From Jejuia sp040720935 (GTDB lineage: Bacteria > Bacteroidota > Bacteroidia > Flavobacteriales > Flavobacteriaceae): DNA of 64,000 bases. The stretch spans positions 62,001-126,000 of the forward strand of contig NZ_JBFDAE010000003.1 in assembly GCF_040720935.1 (NCBI RefSeq), written 5' to 3'. Position numbers and translations under genes: made by a program. The notes below the pieces were generated by a model that was not told the DNA's origin, did no database searches, and worked only from the letters and a program-made list of their open reading frames with translations. The number at the start of each line of letters is the position of its first letter. The stretch's first letter is position 1. Shown in pieces: positions 37,401 through 47,203 of this stretch.

Positions 37401-37852
37401 CGAAACGTAATGAAATACAGAATTTCATCAACAGCCTAAATACGCTCCATGTGGAAGCCTTAGTTGAAAATCCTAAATATCAAGAAGTGAAAATTTCGTT
37501 AAAGGTGAAATTCTATGCAGGAAAAGACGAGAATTTTTATAAAAAGCAACTGCAAAAAGACATTTCAAAATTCTTGGCACCATGGGCGTATGAAGAAACT
37601 GCCGAAATAAATTTTGGCTTGACACTACACGAAAGTGTGGTTATTTATTACATAGAGCAACTGGATTATGTCGATTATATCAAAGACTTCGAATTACTTG
37701 AAGCAACAAAGAAAACGGATAGTAAAGGCGATGTCATATTTAACCCTGTGCGTGCTGTTGTACCCGCAAATTCAAAGGTTATCTTAACCTCAGTAAAATA
37801 TGAAGAACATAGTGTAGAACCTATAAGCATCAATGAATGTGTAAATGCTTAA
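34475..37852 (+). CDS. eCIS baseplate J-like protein (Pvc11/Afp11)
   Basis: This 1,125-residue baseplate wedge protein has the gp6/baseplate-J core in its last third: GVTQPYSSFDGVPKETDAQFYRRISERLRHKQRAI, then WDYEQLILQQFPKIYKVNCL and the VTVIVVPN strand. The first two thirds form a large domain with beta-rich stretches, longer than in many homologues and typical of Bacteroidota eCIS. Together with the Pvc12-like protein it builds the wedges of the baseplate. The reading frame overlaps the next gene by 8 bp if the first in-frame ATG of that gene is used. Confidence 0.9.
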   Translation: MSKDCNHTDILLKRNGTNQNQRHIDALSPDALKLHDLSIDDWMAFAHAFAKNVNYFDTKMNTKDGSWERFFVEKDAIKNFLLDAEINKDLNPHLTLFVCFLKLIELSQKRLNNLSKRHLDFYYKEVLKLSNKEAVPDKVHLLFELAKNASDVRVEEETAADAGKDGDGNKRVYKTQNELIVNSAKITALKNVFHDKGTSVKYSEIANSFDGLGEDFPDDNIKWWPFGHPNFKNSDDFPNLPNAKLGFAIASPILLLKEGERLIVFHITLATKPNKPISANDFEDGLEILLSGEKEWISAQIITAKSPVSETDYSTLSDANLKIVVKLSAAEEAVVPYQKEVLLENFNSTNPIVRFLFKTGDNTSGYKLYNILNNHSISKIKIDVDVKEMQDLVLENDLGRLDTSKPFLPFGPQPVRNSKLYIGCQEALNKPWSAVTINLQWKDTPFYGAGEDHFKEHYIAYRKGHLANLGKNTYSLTTSNKSEDLDGDLIVPSDDYFEVSVETLNEKTWDPNLPNEVLFVPSSNGYVSNLSITPSGKSSSATSSKPSYNKTKKSAGDTSFGFGKFRSSNVFSDYSNVYNNSVLEFEDRIMEGVKGLFNNPLKQENFSSNSKRGFIRLSLQQSFLHDLFPKIYAVALSKDVLDALIPNEPYTPLAETIRINYKASVIKNFDLENTSDSLKQNLTNYLDESIELFHEHPFGQSEQHTYLKSKHDFLTDKTQCTLVPKCDHGELFIGLENAEQLQQISFLIQVLEGSENPDYEGEETYQDNEKLEWYILSGDEWKPLNDNFIVSNNTDNFLKSGIVKVSIPKEATSNNNRIPGDLFWLKVTNIKAFDAVCQMVNIHTQAEIAEFYNNNNELSHLETGLSEKTISKLVERIATLKGVTQPYSSFDGVPKETDAQFYRRISERLRHKQRAITIWDYEQLILQQFPKIYKVNCLKHTFGDSELSPGSVTVIVVPNIIDQNVFDVFKPRISKAKRNEIQNFINSLNTLHVEALVENPKYQEVKISLKVKFYAGKDENFYKKQLQKDISKFLAPWAYEETAEINFGLTLHESVVIYYIEQLDYVDYIKDFELLEATKKTDSKGDVIFNPVRAVVPANSKVILTSVKYEEHSVEPISINECVNA

Positions 37853-40697
37853 AAGAATTAATTTGATGAAAGAATCTGTTACCATACCGAAACAAGTCAG
37901 TACCAAAAACGACCTTGATTTTGGTTTTCTGCGCGAACTAGGGTTGGAGCACCTTGAAAGTTTGGGAAGCAAAATTTGGACGGACTATAACACCCATGAT
38001 CCTGGAATAACGATTATGGAAATGCTTTGCTATGCCATAACCGATTTGTCCCAACGTATCGAAATGCCCATTGAAAACCTATTGGCTTCGGAGACTGAAA
38101 ATTTCAAGCAGATGCACCAACAGTTTGTGTCTGCGGTCAATATCCTGCCATCAAAACCAGTTACCGCTTTAGATTATCGAAAATTATTTGTTCATATAAA
38201 AGAAGTAAAAAACGCTTGGATTGTTAAACATGAACAACAAATATTCTTGAATTGCGAAAACCATCAGATGTCTTACACCGCTTTCAAAATCGATAAAAAA
38301 GATCAGAAAGATTTCACTTTAAAAGGCCTAAACGATATTTATATAGATTTTGAAGATGAGGTAGAAGACAAAGAAGCGGTATTCGAAAAAGTAAAACAAC
38401 TGTATCATAAAAACAGAAATCTATGCGAAGATTTAGTAAATGTATGCGAAATACCAGAGCAGCATATTTCGGTATGTGCGTATCTTGATATTAGTCCCGA
38501 TGCAGATGAAGAGCGTATTCAAGCCTTAATTATTAGAGCGATTGGTCATTATTTAGCACCATCTGTTTCGTTTTATTCCCTAAAGCAAATGTATGACAAA
38601 GGTTATACAACAGATCAAATATTTGAAGGCCCTATACCTTTTGAAAAAGGTTGTGTCGAACCAGAGGATTTTCAAGGTGGATTTATCGATACGGAAGAGC
38701 TTCGAAATGCGTCTTTGCGACAAGAGATTCGCCTTTCAGATATGATCCAAATCATTATGAATATTGAAGGTGTTTTAACAATCAAGGACATTTCAATGAA
38801 AACCTGTGATGATGACGAAGCAAACAAAGACCCTTGGATAATTTGTGTAAAAGAGAACCATAAACCTGTTCTATGTTGGGATGAAGACGATGAAAACTGT
38901 AAAGATTGTAGCAATAGTATCTTCAACTTTAGTAAAGGGTTTTTGCCAATTGGAGTCAACAAAAAACGAGTTGTAAAGATTCTTGAGGCATTACATCAAG
39001 AGGAACAAGAACAACTCACAGACATTAAAACCGAAGATGTCACTTTTCCGCTAGGTAAGTTTTCAAACGCAAAAGCCTATACAAGTATTCAGGAAGATTT
39101 TCCAGAAACCTACGGCATATCTTCAAATGGTTTGCAAGCAAATGCAGATAAAGCACGAAAAGCCAAAGCGAAACAACTCAAGGCATATCTTCTGTTTTTT
39201 GATCAAATATTGGCGAATTATTTCTCGCATCTTTCAAAAGTAAAAGATTTATTATCTATTGATGAAAGCTTAAAAAAACTGTACAGCGTCCATGCGATTT
39301 CTGAACTCTCTAAGGAAGACAAACAGACCTATTTCACACAAACAGTAAATGATATCACTGGAATTGACGAATTAGTGGATACAGGAAACTATGAAGATGA
39401 TTTGATTAAAATCGTTAATAACTTAAAAAGTGATGCGCCAAATGCAGCAGACGACACATTCTACGAACGCAGAAACCAACTTTTAGATCACTTGATAAGT
39501 AGGTTTGCCGAACGTTTTAGTGACTATGCCTTTATTATGAAAATGATTTATGGTGATGCTAATGCCAAATACCAAATATTGAAAGCTAAGACGAAGTTTG
39601 TTGAAGATTACAAAACAATAAGTTGTGAACGTGGTATAGGTTTCAATTACTGTGACTCTAAAGTATGGGATACAGAAAATGTTTCGGGAGCTCAAAAACG
39701 TATTGCCAGACTTACGGGAATTTCAGATTTTAGTCGCAGAAATCTTCTAAATGATGCGATTGAAATCTATGATGAAAAAGATAAAACAGAAGACAATCTT
39801 ACAGAATACCGATGGCGAATTAAGGACGGTACTAAAATATTGCTCTCGTCCAGTAAACATTACCATGTACTCAGGGATGCTTTGAAAGAACTTTTCTTGT
39901 CTTTTGAGCTCGCAAAAAACAGAGACAATTATGATTTGAAAAAAACCAAAACGGGGCGAACATATTTTAATATCATAAATCCAAAGATTACAGACAAAAA
40001 AGATGAAGATTACATTGTAGCACGCAGAATAGCCTATACGGCAACACAGGAAAAATCGGAGCAAAAACGTGATGAAATCATCGCCTATTTAAAAGATTTA
40101 AGTGCATACGAGGAAGGCATGTATCTTATAGAACATCTCTTGCTCAGACCAGATACTTACAATGCTGCTAGTGCCGATAAGAAACGAAAAACACCAAAAA
40201 ACCAGCTTCCAGATGCGCCACCAGAAACTTTTATGCCGTCGTGTTTAGATGGCGATTGCAAGAGTTGTGGTCCATTAGACCCTTACTCGTTTAGGGTATC
40301 TGTTATACTTCCAGGTTGGCCCAACCGATTTTCAAATAAGGACTTTAGGAACTACATGGAAAAGATAATACGGGAAGAAATACCAGCGCACGTGTTGGCA
40401 CGCATCTGCTGGATTGGTCATGTAAAAGGTGTGAAACCAGATGATGAAAACGACATGCTACAAATGCAACTTAAGTATAGAATGTTTTTGGAACAATTGC
40501 ATATTAAATGTGTAAACCATCCTTTAAGTGAAGCAGAAATAACAAGTTATAGAACTGTTTTGAGTGATTTTATTCCGAGTTTTAATAGCATCCATACTAT
40601 TTACGATTCTGGAAACCTTCACGATTGCGACAACGACGATACCGAAACAAAAGGCAATAAAATAATATTAGGAAGAACAAACATTGGCAACCTTTAA
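37845..40697 (+). CDS. eCIS baseplate protein Pvc12-like
   Basis: The 950-residue protein opens with a family-typical stretch (LGSKIWTDYNTHDPGITIMEMLCYAITDLSQR, about 45-77). Near the end it has the conserved DPYSFRVSVILPGWPNRFSNKDFRNYMEKIIREEIPAHVLARICWI block (about 805-850). It contains a Cys-rich patch just before this (SCLDGDCKSCG). It is the second large wedge component and pairs with the baseplate J protein. The start at 37845 overlaps the previous gene; an alternative ATG at 37866 would remove the overlap and cost seven residues. Confidence 0.85.
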   Translation: MLKRINLMKESVTIPKQVSTKNDLDFGFLRELGLEHLESLGSKIWTDYNTHDPGITIMEMLCYAITDLSQRIEMPIENLLASETENFKQMHQQFVSAVNILPSKPVTALDYRKLFVHIKEVKNAWIVKHEQQIFLNCENHQMSYTAFKIDKKDQKDFTLKGLNDIYIDFEDEVEDKEAVFEKVKQLYHKNRNLCEDLVNVCEIPEQHISVCAYLDISPDADEERIQALIIRAIGHYLAPSVSFYSLKQMYDKGYTTDQIFEGPIPFEKGCVEPEDFQGGFIDTEELRNASLRQEIRLSDMIQIIMNIEGVLTIKDISMKTCDDDEANKDPWIICVKENHKPVLCWDEDDENCKDCSNSIFNFSKGFLPIGVNKKRVVKILEALHQEEQEQLTDIKTEDVTFPLGKFSNAKAYTSIQEDFPETYGISSNGLQANADKARKAKAKQLKAYLLFFDQILANYFSHLSKVKDLLSIDESLKKLYSVHAISELSKEDKQTYFTQTVNDITGIDELVDTGNYEDDLIKIVNNLKSDAPNAADDTFYERRNQLLDHLISRFAERFSDYAFIMKMIYGDANAKYQILKAKTKFVEDYKTISCERGIGFNYCDSKVWDTENVSGAQKRIARLTGISDFSRRNLLNDAIEIYDEKDKTEDNLTEYRWRIKDGTKILLSSSKHYHVLRDALKELFLSFELAKNRDNYDLKKTKTGRTYFNIINPKITDKKDEDYIVARRIAYTATQEKSEQKRDEIIAYLKDLSAYEEGMYLIEHLLLRPDTYNAASADKKRKTPKNQLPDAPPETFMPSCLDGDCKSCGPLDPYSFRVSVILPGWPNRFSNKDFRNYMEKIIREEIPAHVLARICWIGHVKGVKPDDENDMLQMQLKYRMFLEQLHIKCVNHPLSEAEITSYRTVLSDFIPSFNSIHTIYDSGNLHDCDNDDTETKGNKIILGRTNIGNL

Positions 40698-40708
40698 ATA
40701 ACAACATC

Positions 40709-43700
40709 ATGGCAACAACAAAATTAGATAAAGAACCGAAAGACCCAGCATATAGAAGATTTGTACCAGATCAAGTGTTAACGGCGTCGCAGCTCAACGA
40801 TGTGATCGATCATTTTGAATGTCAAGACCGTTTCACACGTATTTGTCTTAACGGCGTTGGGATTGCTTGTGGATTGGAAATAAAATACGCAAAGAACAGT
40901 TCGATAGAAGTGACAAAGGGTTGTGCAGTAACCACGGATGGTGACCTGATTCCATTTTCCGGAGCCACCTATACACAGGTTAAGACCTTTAATGATGTAG
41001 AAGCAAAATATAGCCGTTTCAATGGTATTAATTTGATAGAGCTATTGACCGATGATACTACAGAAGAAAGCAATGTTGAGCCCTTAAGCACGGTTGAGGA
41101 TTTGGAGACTATGGTGGTTGTGCTTTACTTAGAGTATTTCTGCAAGGAAGAAACACCATGTACGTCAACAGATTGCGATACGCAGGGCGAAGGGCAGTCT
41201 GCAAAAATAAGATTGCTTTTAATTCCGAAAGAAAACGCCAAACGAATTAGCAACAAAGACAACGATCCCATATTTGATGCACATAACAACACCAAGAAAT
41301 TTATTGATTTACCCGACGTGAATCTTAAAAGGGTCATTCTAAAAAATAGCTACTTTACAAGAAACCGCGTTCAGGTTATATCGCAAAATTCAAACACAGC
41401 AAGCTATTTTAGGCTTAAGGATAGTTACAGAAAGGCCATACAAGATACCTCGGTTATTGCAGACCTTAAAAGTGGCATCAGTAAATTATTTACAGATTTT
41501 AAGGTGTTGTTGGATACTGGTTCGATAGAAACTAAAGCCAGTACCATCAATACTAAAATAACCGCTCTATTTAAACTAACGTCCAGAAATTTGCCGCTAG
41601 ACATTCAATATCGTTATGATTTACTAAAGGATTTAATAGATACCTACAACGACATAAAGTGTCTTCTTTTTGATTTAAGAGTTGTTTGTTGCCCAGATAT
41701 CAGTTCTTTTCCGAAACATCTTTTTTTAGGGGAATTAGAACCGGTTGAAACATTTTTTCAATGTCGTCATAAATTCTATCCCTCACCAATAATTCCGCAT
41801 GGAAAAGAAAAATTCGAAGAAATAAGAACCCTGATTTTAAGAATTCATTTTATGCTGAGCGACTATAAAATTCCTCAGTCGTCAGCACCAATTAAGGTAA
41901 CGCCATCAAAAGTACCATCTAAGGAATTGGGCAAAAGAGCGCTTCCGTACTATTATAAAACATCGTCGGATTTAATTAAAAATTGGGATTACGATAAAAC
42001 GAAAAAATTTAAGTCTGATGAAAATCTAGGCTATCAATCTGCTAATTTGTCAGAAAGCGATGCCATTCAAAACCCTTTGGATTATGACCTCGATGCCCAC
42101 GATTTTTATAGAATTGAAGGCCATTTAGGAAAAGACTACCGCGACGCCATAAAAGATCTAGATACAATAAAAACTGACAAGGGACTTGCCTTCGATATTA
42201 AGGTACTAAGTATTGATGAGACCATAGAAAGTATCGATCCCAATGATTATGAGTGCGAATTCGAAGATATTAATGCGGTGTTAAGAGCGTGGCGGGCAGA
42301 ACAGAATTGTCTCAATGCCGGGGTTTCTAAATTCTTTTCTGGTTTTAGCCTAAAAAAACAAGGCGAGCATAAATTTTATAAATTATCAAAACTTGCCAAT
42401 ATTACTGCTGATACTTCCAGACCCTCAGAATCGACTGAAACAGCGCCGCCAAGACCCTCGACGACTGGAACTGGTCCCGGTATTTCAGTGGCACCAATTA
42501 CCCCAGTTTTTTCTGGATCTACAAGATCCTTATTGGCTTCAGATTCTAGATTTTTTGACACCAAATCAGCTATAGACACCAAAGCAATCTTTAAAGCTAT
42601 TCCGGGACTCAAACTCTATAATATCGATACGGTAGTCTTGGACAATTTGGAAAAAGACGAGGATGTTTTGGGAAGCATTGTTGAAAAGGCCATGCGCGAA
42701 AAGCCAGAAGGTTCGGCAGAAGACATTGTCAACTTGGTGAAACGCAACATCGATCAAGATCCAGAGATTTCTACTTGGGATGCCGATAACAGAGAGGTTG
42801 CCATGTACAATGCAGCAGAAATACTGTCTTATACAAAAGTAGCTTCCCGATTTATTCCAAACGATATCACCGAAATTGACCCTGATAGAATTGATAAGTA
42901 CGATCAAACCATTAAAGACCTCTGTAGTCGTGTTGAGCGTTTTAAGAAGAATATGACAACGCTGTTATATAAGCCAGAAACGACATATAAAAGAATTGGG
43001 CACGAACAACAATATGCGCTTCTTCTTAATCAATTGTCTGTTAATTGCTGTTCGGCCGCTAAAATGAAGTCGCTTTTAGCCGAAATTGAAATCCGTAAAA
43101 AGAAAATTTTAGAACAAAAATTACTATCAAAATTCGTTGAAAAACATGCTGGTCTAGAACACAAAGCAGGCGTAAAACCAGGAGGCACTTTTGTTTTGGT
43201 TTACAAAGGCGGCATACGAAAAGCCCAGCCTATTTTTCCTTTAAACCCGTCATTTGGAAATGTATTGAGTGATGCCCTGATAAACCCAAATATTGGGACA
43301 ATTGGCAGAAACCCCATAGCTAACATATCTGCAATTAAAACTAGTGGAAGAACTTTGGCAAAAGATACCATTGCAACTAGAAATATAGATTTTGCAGAGA
43401 TTGACCCAAGAATTAGTGATAACCTGAATTTAGAGAATCTTATAAACCCGAACATTTTGGATGCCTTGGGGGATAGATTCATCTTACCGCCGTTTTCCAA
43501 TATTTCGGAAAATACGGTTGTTGCAGATTTCACATTGCCTTATATCTGCTGTTCTGATTGTTCTCCAATTGCCTTTATCGTTCCTAAAACACCAACATCT
43601 TTAAGATTGCCAGTTGACTTTGTTTGTTTAGATGACAAGACTGAAAAAATAGCATTCGAGGTATCTCCATCAGATGGCGTTGTAGCTGCCGATGTAGCTG

Positions 43701-44662
43701 AGGGGCTCAATGGCGGTGTTATCCAAGAAGATGGCAAGTATATGTTTGATGCCAATGCCGTTAGTGAAGAACTGTATGGAAAAGAAATCAAGTTTACCGT
43801 TAACGACCAGTTTACAGATGCCAGCATAACAGTATTTAAAAAGCCTAAGTTCACTATTGTAGCTTCAGAACCTAGATTCTTTAATAAGAACACCATTGCT
43901 ACTGTAAACTTTACGGTTAACTATACCGAACTGCCTGTTGATACATATACATACGAATGGGATTTTGGAGATAACTCACTTAGTGAAAATGAAAATCCGA
44001 CACATAAGTATCATCTAAATCTTGGAGATGGTGGTAAAAACGCATTTGCCGTATCATTAACCATTACCAACGGAAGATGCAGTCATACTGAAAACCTTGA
44101 TTTGCAAATTGATGTCGTGGTAGAAGAGAAAGCATGTATTGATGAATCGAAAGTTATTTTAGAAAGAGGATTAAAAGAGTTAGCTGAAATTGGCAATACC
44201 GATATTTCTGATGATGTTCGGAAAAACGCAATTGCGCCCACCACAGAGTTACACCAGAAAATTACTGGAGAATTGAAAAAATTTGTCGAGGGATCATTTA
44301 ATTCGGAATTACCTAACATTTTTACAAAACTCCTTCAGAATACTGCTGGTCAAATTTTAGAAAGAAAGGACGAACAGGGTAAACCTGAATTTATTGCATT
44401 AGCGAACACCTTCCGTTTGCAAATCCAAGCGTTGTATAGTGTTTTATGTTGTCAATCTGAAAATCGGATAAAAGAATTTTCAAATAGTATAAATAGTGTT
44501 TTGACTGAAATAGACAAGGCTCTTCAACAATTTAAGAAAGATAAGATAGACGTGGATAGAGAAGGTAAACTAAAGGAATTCCTAAAAGCACTATTAAAAA
44601 AGGTTTCAGGATTGGAGCTGCTTCAAAGGCATATTAAAATACAGATGGAACAATTGAAATGA
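40709..44662 (+). CDS. Large eCIS structural protein with PKD-like domain
   Basis: The 1,317-residue protein starts 11 bp after the Pvc12-like gene. The N-terminal part (about 1-110) resembles baseplate or tail-peripheral proteins (VLTASQLNDVIDHFECQDRF, GCAVTTDGDLIPF). The middle is largely helical with a Pro/Thr/Ser-rich linker (about 570-600). Residues 1065-1140 form a PKD-like immunoglobulin domain (YEWDFGDNSLSENENP, then HKYHLNLGDGG). The last 180 residues are helical. No adenovirus-type fibre gene is present in this locus, so this protein is the best candidate for a peripheral baseplate, cage or receptor-binding element. That is inference from position and the PKD domain. Confidence 0.7.
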   Translation: MATTKLDKEPKDPAYRRFVPDQVLTASQLNDVIDHFECQDRFTRICLNGVGIACGLEIKYAKNSSIEVTKGCAVTTDGDLIPFSGATYTQVKTFNDVEAKYSRFNGINLIELLTDDTTEESNVEPLSTVEDLETMVVVLYLEYFCKEETPCTSTDCDTQGEGQSAKIRLLLIPKENAKRISNKDNDPIFDAHNNTKKFIDLPDVNLKRVILKNSYFTRNRVQVISQNSNTASYFRLKDSYRKAIQDTSVIADLKSGISKLFTDFKVLLDTGSIETKASTINTKITALFKLTSRNLPLDIQYRYDLLKDLIDTYNDIKCLLFDLRVVCCPDISSFPKHLFLGELEPVETFFQCRHKFYPSPIIPHGKEKFEEIRTLILRIHFMLSDYKIPQSSAPIKVTPSKVPSKELGKRALPYYYKTSSDLIKNWDYDKTKKFKSDENLGYQSANLSESDAIQNPLDYDLDAHDFYRIEGHLGKDYRDAIKDLDTIKTDKGLAFDIKVLSIDETIESIDPNDYECEFEDINAVLRAWRAEQNCLNAGVSKFFSGFSLKKQGEHKFYKLSKLANITADTSRPSESTETAPPRPSTTGTGPGISVAPITPVFSGSTRSLLASDSRFFDTKSAIDTKAIFKAIPGLKLYNIDTVVLDNLEKDEDVLGSIVEKAMREKPEGSAEDIVNLVKRNIDQDPEISTWDADNREVAMYNAAEILSYTKVASRFIPNDITEIDPDRIDKYDQTIKDLCSRVERFKKNMTTLLYKPETTYKRIGHEQQYALLLNQLSVNCCSAAKMKSLLAEIEIRKKKILEQKLLSKFVEKHAGLEHKAGVKPGGTFVLVYKGGIRKAQPIFPLNPSFGNVLSDALINPNIGTIGRNPIANISAIKTSGRTLAKDTIATRNIDFAEIDPRISDNLNLENLINPNILDALGDRFILPPFSNISENTVVADFTLPYICCSDCSPIAFIVPKTPTSLRLPVDFVCLDDKTEKIAFEVSPSDGVVAADVAEGLNGGVIQEDGKYMFDANAVSEELYGKEIKFTVNDQFTDASITVFKKPKFTIVASEPRFFNKNTIATVNFTVNYTELPVDTYTYEWDFGDNSLSENENPTHKYHLNLGDGGKNAFAVSLTITNGRCSHTENLDLQIDVVVEEKACIDESKVILERGLKELAEIGNTDISDDVRKNAIAPTTELHQKITGELKKFVEGSFNSELPNIFTKLLQNTAGQILERKDEQGKPEFIALANTFRLQIQALYSVLCCQSENRIKEFSNSINSVLTEIDKALQQFKKDKIDVDREGKLKEFLKALLKKVSGLELLQRHIKIQMEQLK

Positions 44663-44668
44663 TGAATT

Positions 44669-46015
44669 ATGGATAGTCAAAAACACATCATTAATAAGGT
44701 TTTCCTTGAGGTCAATACCAACTCAAGCAAAGAGGCGTTTGCCCTAAAGGACAATCTTAGCGTGTTTTTAAAACATCAATTGTTTCCGAAAATTGAAAGT
44801 TATTTTGATACCCAAAACAAAATTTTATCAGGTTCAAGCATACGATTCAATAAAATTGAAATTAACATAAACCAAGCAGGAATTGTTAATTTGAACGCCC
44901 TTAAAAATGATATTGTCAACCAACTCAAAAAAAAGATTGATTTCGAAATTCAAAACACAGCAAACCACACAGAAGACCAAAATGAATTGGTCGTACTATC
45001 TAAAACCAAGAGTACCCTAGATAGTTTTATCTATTTTTTGAGAACTGGTGCGAAACCGTGGTGGCAATCTAATATATCGGACCTATTCGATGAAAAGGGT
45101 ATTGAAACCATTATTTCAGAACCTGGTTTTTCTTCAAAATTTATTAAAGTCTTAGCTTTTGAGAAAGCAAAACAAAGACTTTTAAATCAGTTTGGCGATG
45201 ATATCTTATGGCGTCTTTTAGCGACTTCTAATTCTAAAAAAACAGTCTCTAAACGCAAGGTTTTTAGTGTCTTAAAGAAGAACAGTACATTAAGAGATAC
45301 GTTTTGGATTGCTGTTATTGATGGGTGTAGATTGAATACAAGCAGCAGGATAAAAACCATGCTTCATCAATTTGCTGCGACTAAGACCATCGATTCAAAC
45401 GAGCGTCAAGCACTTGAAAATTTCGCGACTTCTATCATCAATAAGCCTTTAAATGACAAAAAAAATATTGAGTTGCCTCCTGAAAAAGAAGTATTGACTA
45501 ATGAGAATCCAACAGAAGAAGCTTTATATATAAATAATGCAGGATTGGTGCTTCTACATCCTTTTCTCAAGCAATTTTTTATGAATGCAAAACTAGCAGA
45601 TGCAACTGGTAAAATTATCGAGTCAGAAGTAGAAACCGCCATTCATCTGTTACATTATTTAAGCACGAAACAGGAACAACAGCTAGAAAGCGAACTGGTA
45701 TTGGAGAAATTTCTTTGTGGCTACCCTATAAATAAATCCATGCAACGGTTTATTGAATTGCCGCAAGAATTAAAACACATGGGCGAAGAGGTATTGCAAG
45801 CTGCCATAACACATTGGGATGCATTAAAAAGTACGTCGCCAGATGGTTTACGAACAGGATTTTTACAACGCGAGGGTAAACTAATCATTGAAAATAACAC
45901 GTGTAAACTCATTGTGGAACGCAAAGGACAGGATATTCTTTTAGATAAAATTCCATGGAATATCCACCTTATAAAATTGCCTTGGCTTGACAATTTAATA
46001 GTTGTAGAATGGTAA
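44669..46015 (+). CDS. eCIS tape measure protein (CIS_TMP family, Pvc14 position)
   Basis: The 448-residue protein has the N-terminal signature of contractile-injection-system tape measure proteins (HIINKVFLEVNTNSSKEAFALKDNLSVFLK...FPKIESYFD). It also has the central YINNAGLVLLHPFLKQFFMNAKL phrase (about 288-312) and a C-terminal IPWNIHLIKLPWLDNLIVVEW end that is also typical. It is rather short, which by family logic predicts a short particle. Its position before the cargo genes matches the canonical order. Confidence 0.85.
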   Translation: MDSQKHIINKVFLEVNTNSSKEAFALKDNLSVFLKHQLFPKIESYFDTQNKILSGSSIRFNKIEININQAGIVNLNALKNDIVNQLKKKIDFEIQNTANHTEDQNELVVLSKTKSTLDSFIYFLRTGAKPWWQSNISDLFDEKGIETIISEPGFSSKFIKVLAFEKAKQRLLNQFGDDILWRLLATSNSKKTVSKRKVFSVLKKNSTLRDTFWIAVIDGCRLNTSSRIKTMLHQFAATKTIDSNERQALENFATSIINKPLNDKKNIELPPEKEVLTNENPTEEALYINNAGLVLLHPFLKQFFMNAKLADATGKIIESEVETAIHLLHYLSTKQEQQLESELVLEKFLCGYPINKSMQRFIELPQELKHMGEEVLQAAITHWDALKSTSPDGLRTGFLQREGKLIIENNTCKLIVERKGQDILLDKIPWNIHLIKLPWLDNLIVVEW

Positions 46016-46027
46016 AACAAATGATTT

Positions 46028-47119
46028 ATGAAAACGTATAGACGCTATAAAGAAAAGGCAAATGACAATCATACGCCATTCATTCAACCAAAATTGAAGA
46101 TTGGCAAACCTGGTGATGCCTATGAAGTTGAGGCAGACGCCATGGCCAGCAAAGTGATGAATAACACCAAACCTCAAGAAGCCATTCAAAAAACGGAAGG
46201 TACAGAAGAAGAGGTGCAGCAGAAACCTTTAGCAGCATCAGTTACACCTTTGGTGCAAAAGCAATCCGAAGCAGTAGAAGAAGAAGCTGTACAAACCAAA
46301 TGTGCCGATTGCGAACAAGAAGAAAAGGTGCAACGTATGGAAGAAGAGGAAGAAGCTTTGCAAACGAAACCTAAGGGGGCTAGCATCGCTCCAATAAATA
46401 TAGAATCATCATTAAAAAGCTCAAAAGGAAGCGGACAAAGGTTGCCAAAGCCTGTTAAGCACGATATGGAATCTGGTTTTGGTGTCGATTTCAGTCAGGT
46501 AAATATCCATACGGACAATAATGCTGTTCAAATGAACAAACAATTACATGCACAAGCATTTACCCATGGCAATGATATTTATTTTAATAAAGGAAAGTAC
46601 AATCCTTCATCAAATGATGGTAAGCATTTGTTGGCTCATGAGTTAACGCATACCATTCAGCAAAAAGGTATGATTCATAAAAGCATACAAAAATTTTCAT
46701 ATGGAAGTGGTAGTGCGCCACATGCTGACTATAGTGCTGTGCCCAAAAAAGAAAAGGCAAGAATAGATAAAGCCATGGCTATTGTGAAAAAAATTGTTGA
46801 TAATCCTGATAAATTTCCTGTGTGCCACAATTTCTTTAAAAACAATACCCCGGGTGGTTCGTCTAAAACCCTTAAAGAAATTTATAATAGGATGAAGGTC
46901 TGGTTTGATAAAGACAACTCGGTTTATGGCTCTAGCATTGTTCCAAATGATTTGGCATACACTTCAGAAACATGGCGATGGGGAAGATGGTCTCTCGCGG
47001 GAATGTTTATTCACGAAATGATGCATCTTGCTGGACAGGATAATGAAGCCACCAACGATTTGGCAACCAAAAAATGTAGACTTCCAGACATTCAAGAGTT
47101 CAAGGATAAAAGAAAATAG
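46028..47119 (+). CDS. DUF4157 eCIS cargo protein with metallopeptidase-like C-terminus
   Basis: The 363-residue protein starts with the eCIS cargo leader (FIQPKLKIGKPGDAYEVEAD, 18-37). A repetitive acidic stretch has a CADC pair (C92, C95). The DUF4157 core follows (about 135-212), with LAHELTHTIQQ (H204, E205, H208). The remaining 150 residues form a separate domain with a second zinc-type motif FIHEMMHLAGQDNE (H329, E330, H333) and a downstream acidic D344. Established knowledge links DUF4157 proteins with eCIS loci as cargo. The second HExxH suggests a peptidase toxin domain. It is located directly after the tape measure gene; cargo status is inferred. Confidence 0.8.
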   Translation: MKTYRRYKEKANDNHTPFIQPKLKIGKPGDAYEVEADAMASKVMNNTKPQEAIQKTEGTEEEVQQKPLAASVTPLVQKQSEAVEEEAVQTKCADCEQEEKVQRMEEEEEALQTKPKGASIAPINIESSLKSSKGSGQRLPKPVKHDMESGFGVDFSQVNIHTDNNAVQMNKQLHAQAFTHGNDIYFNKGKYNPSSNDGKHLLAHELTHTIQQKGMIHKSIQKFSYGSGSAPHADYSAVPKKEKARIDKAMAIVKKIVDNPDKFPVCHNFFKNNTPGGSSKTLKEIYNRMKVWFDKDNSVYGSSIVPNDLAYTSETWRWGRWSLAGMFIHEMMHLAGQDNEATNDLATKKCRLPDIQEFKDKRK

Positions 47120-47203
47120 TTATAAATAATCATTAAAACTAAACACATGAAAATATTTAATTATGAGATAGATTATAAATACAAACCTTCAAAATAAAAA
47201 GCC

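Noticed and set aside
46028..47119. DUF4157 HELTH motif as proof of an active toxin protease
   Set aside because: This motif is part of the conserved cargo domain in both DUF4157 proteins here, so it does not by itself define the toxic activity.
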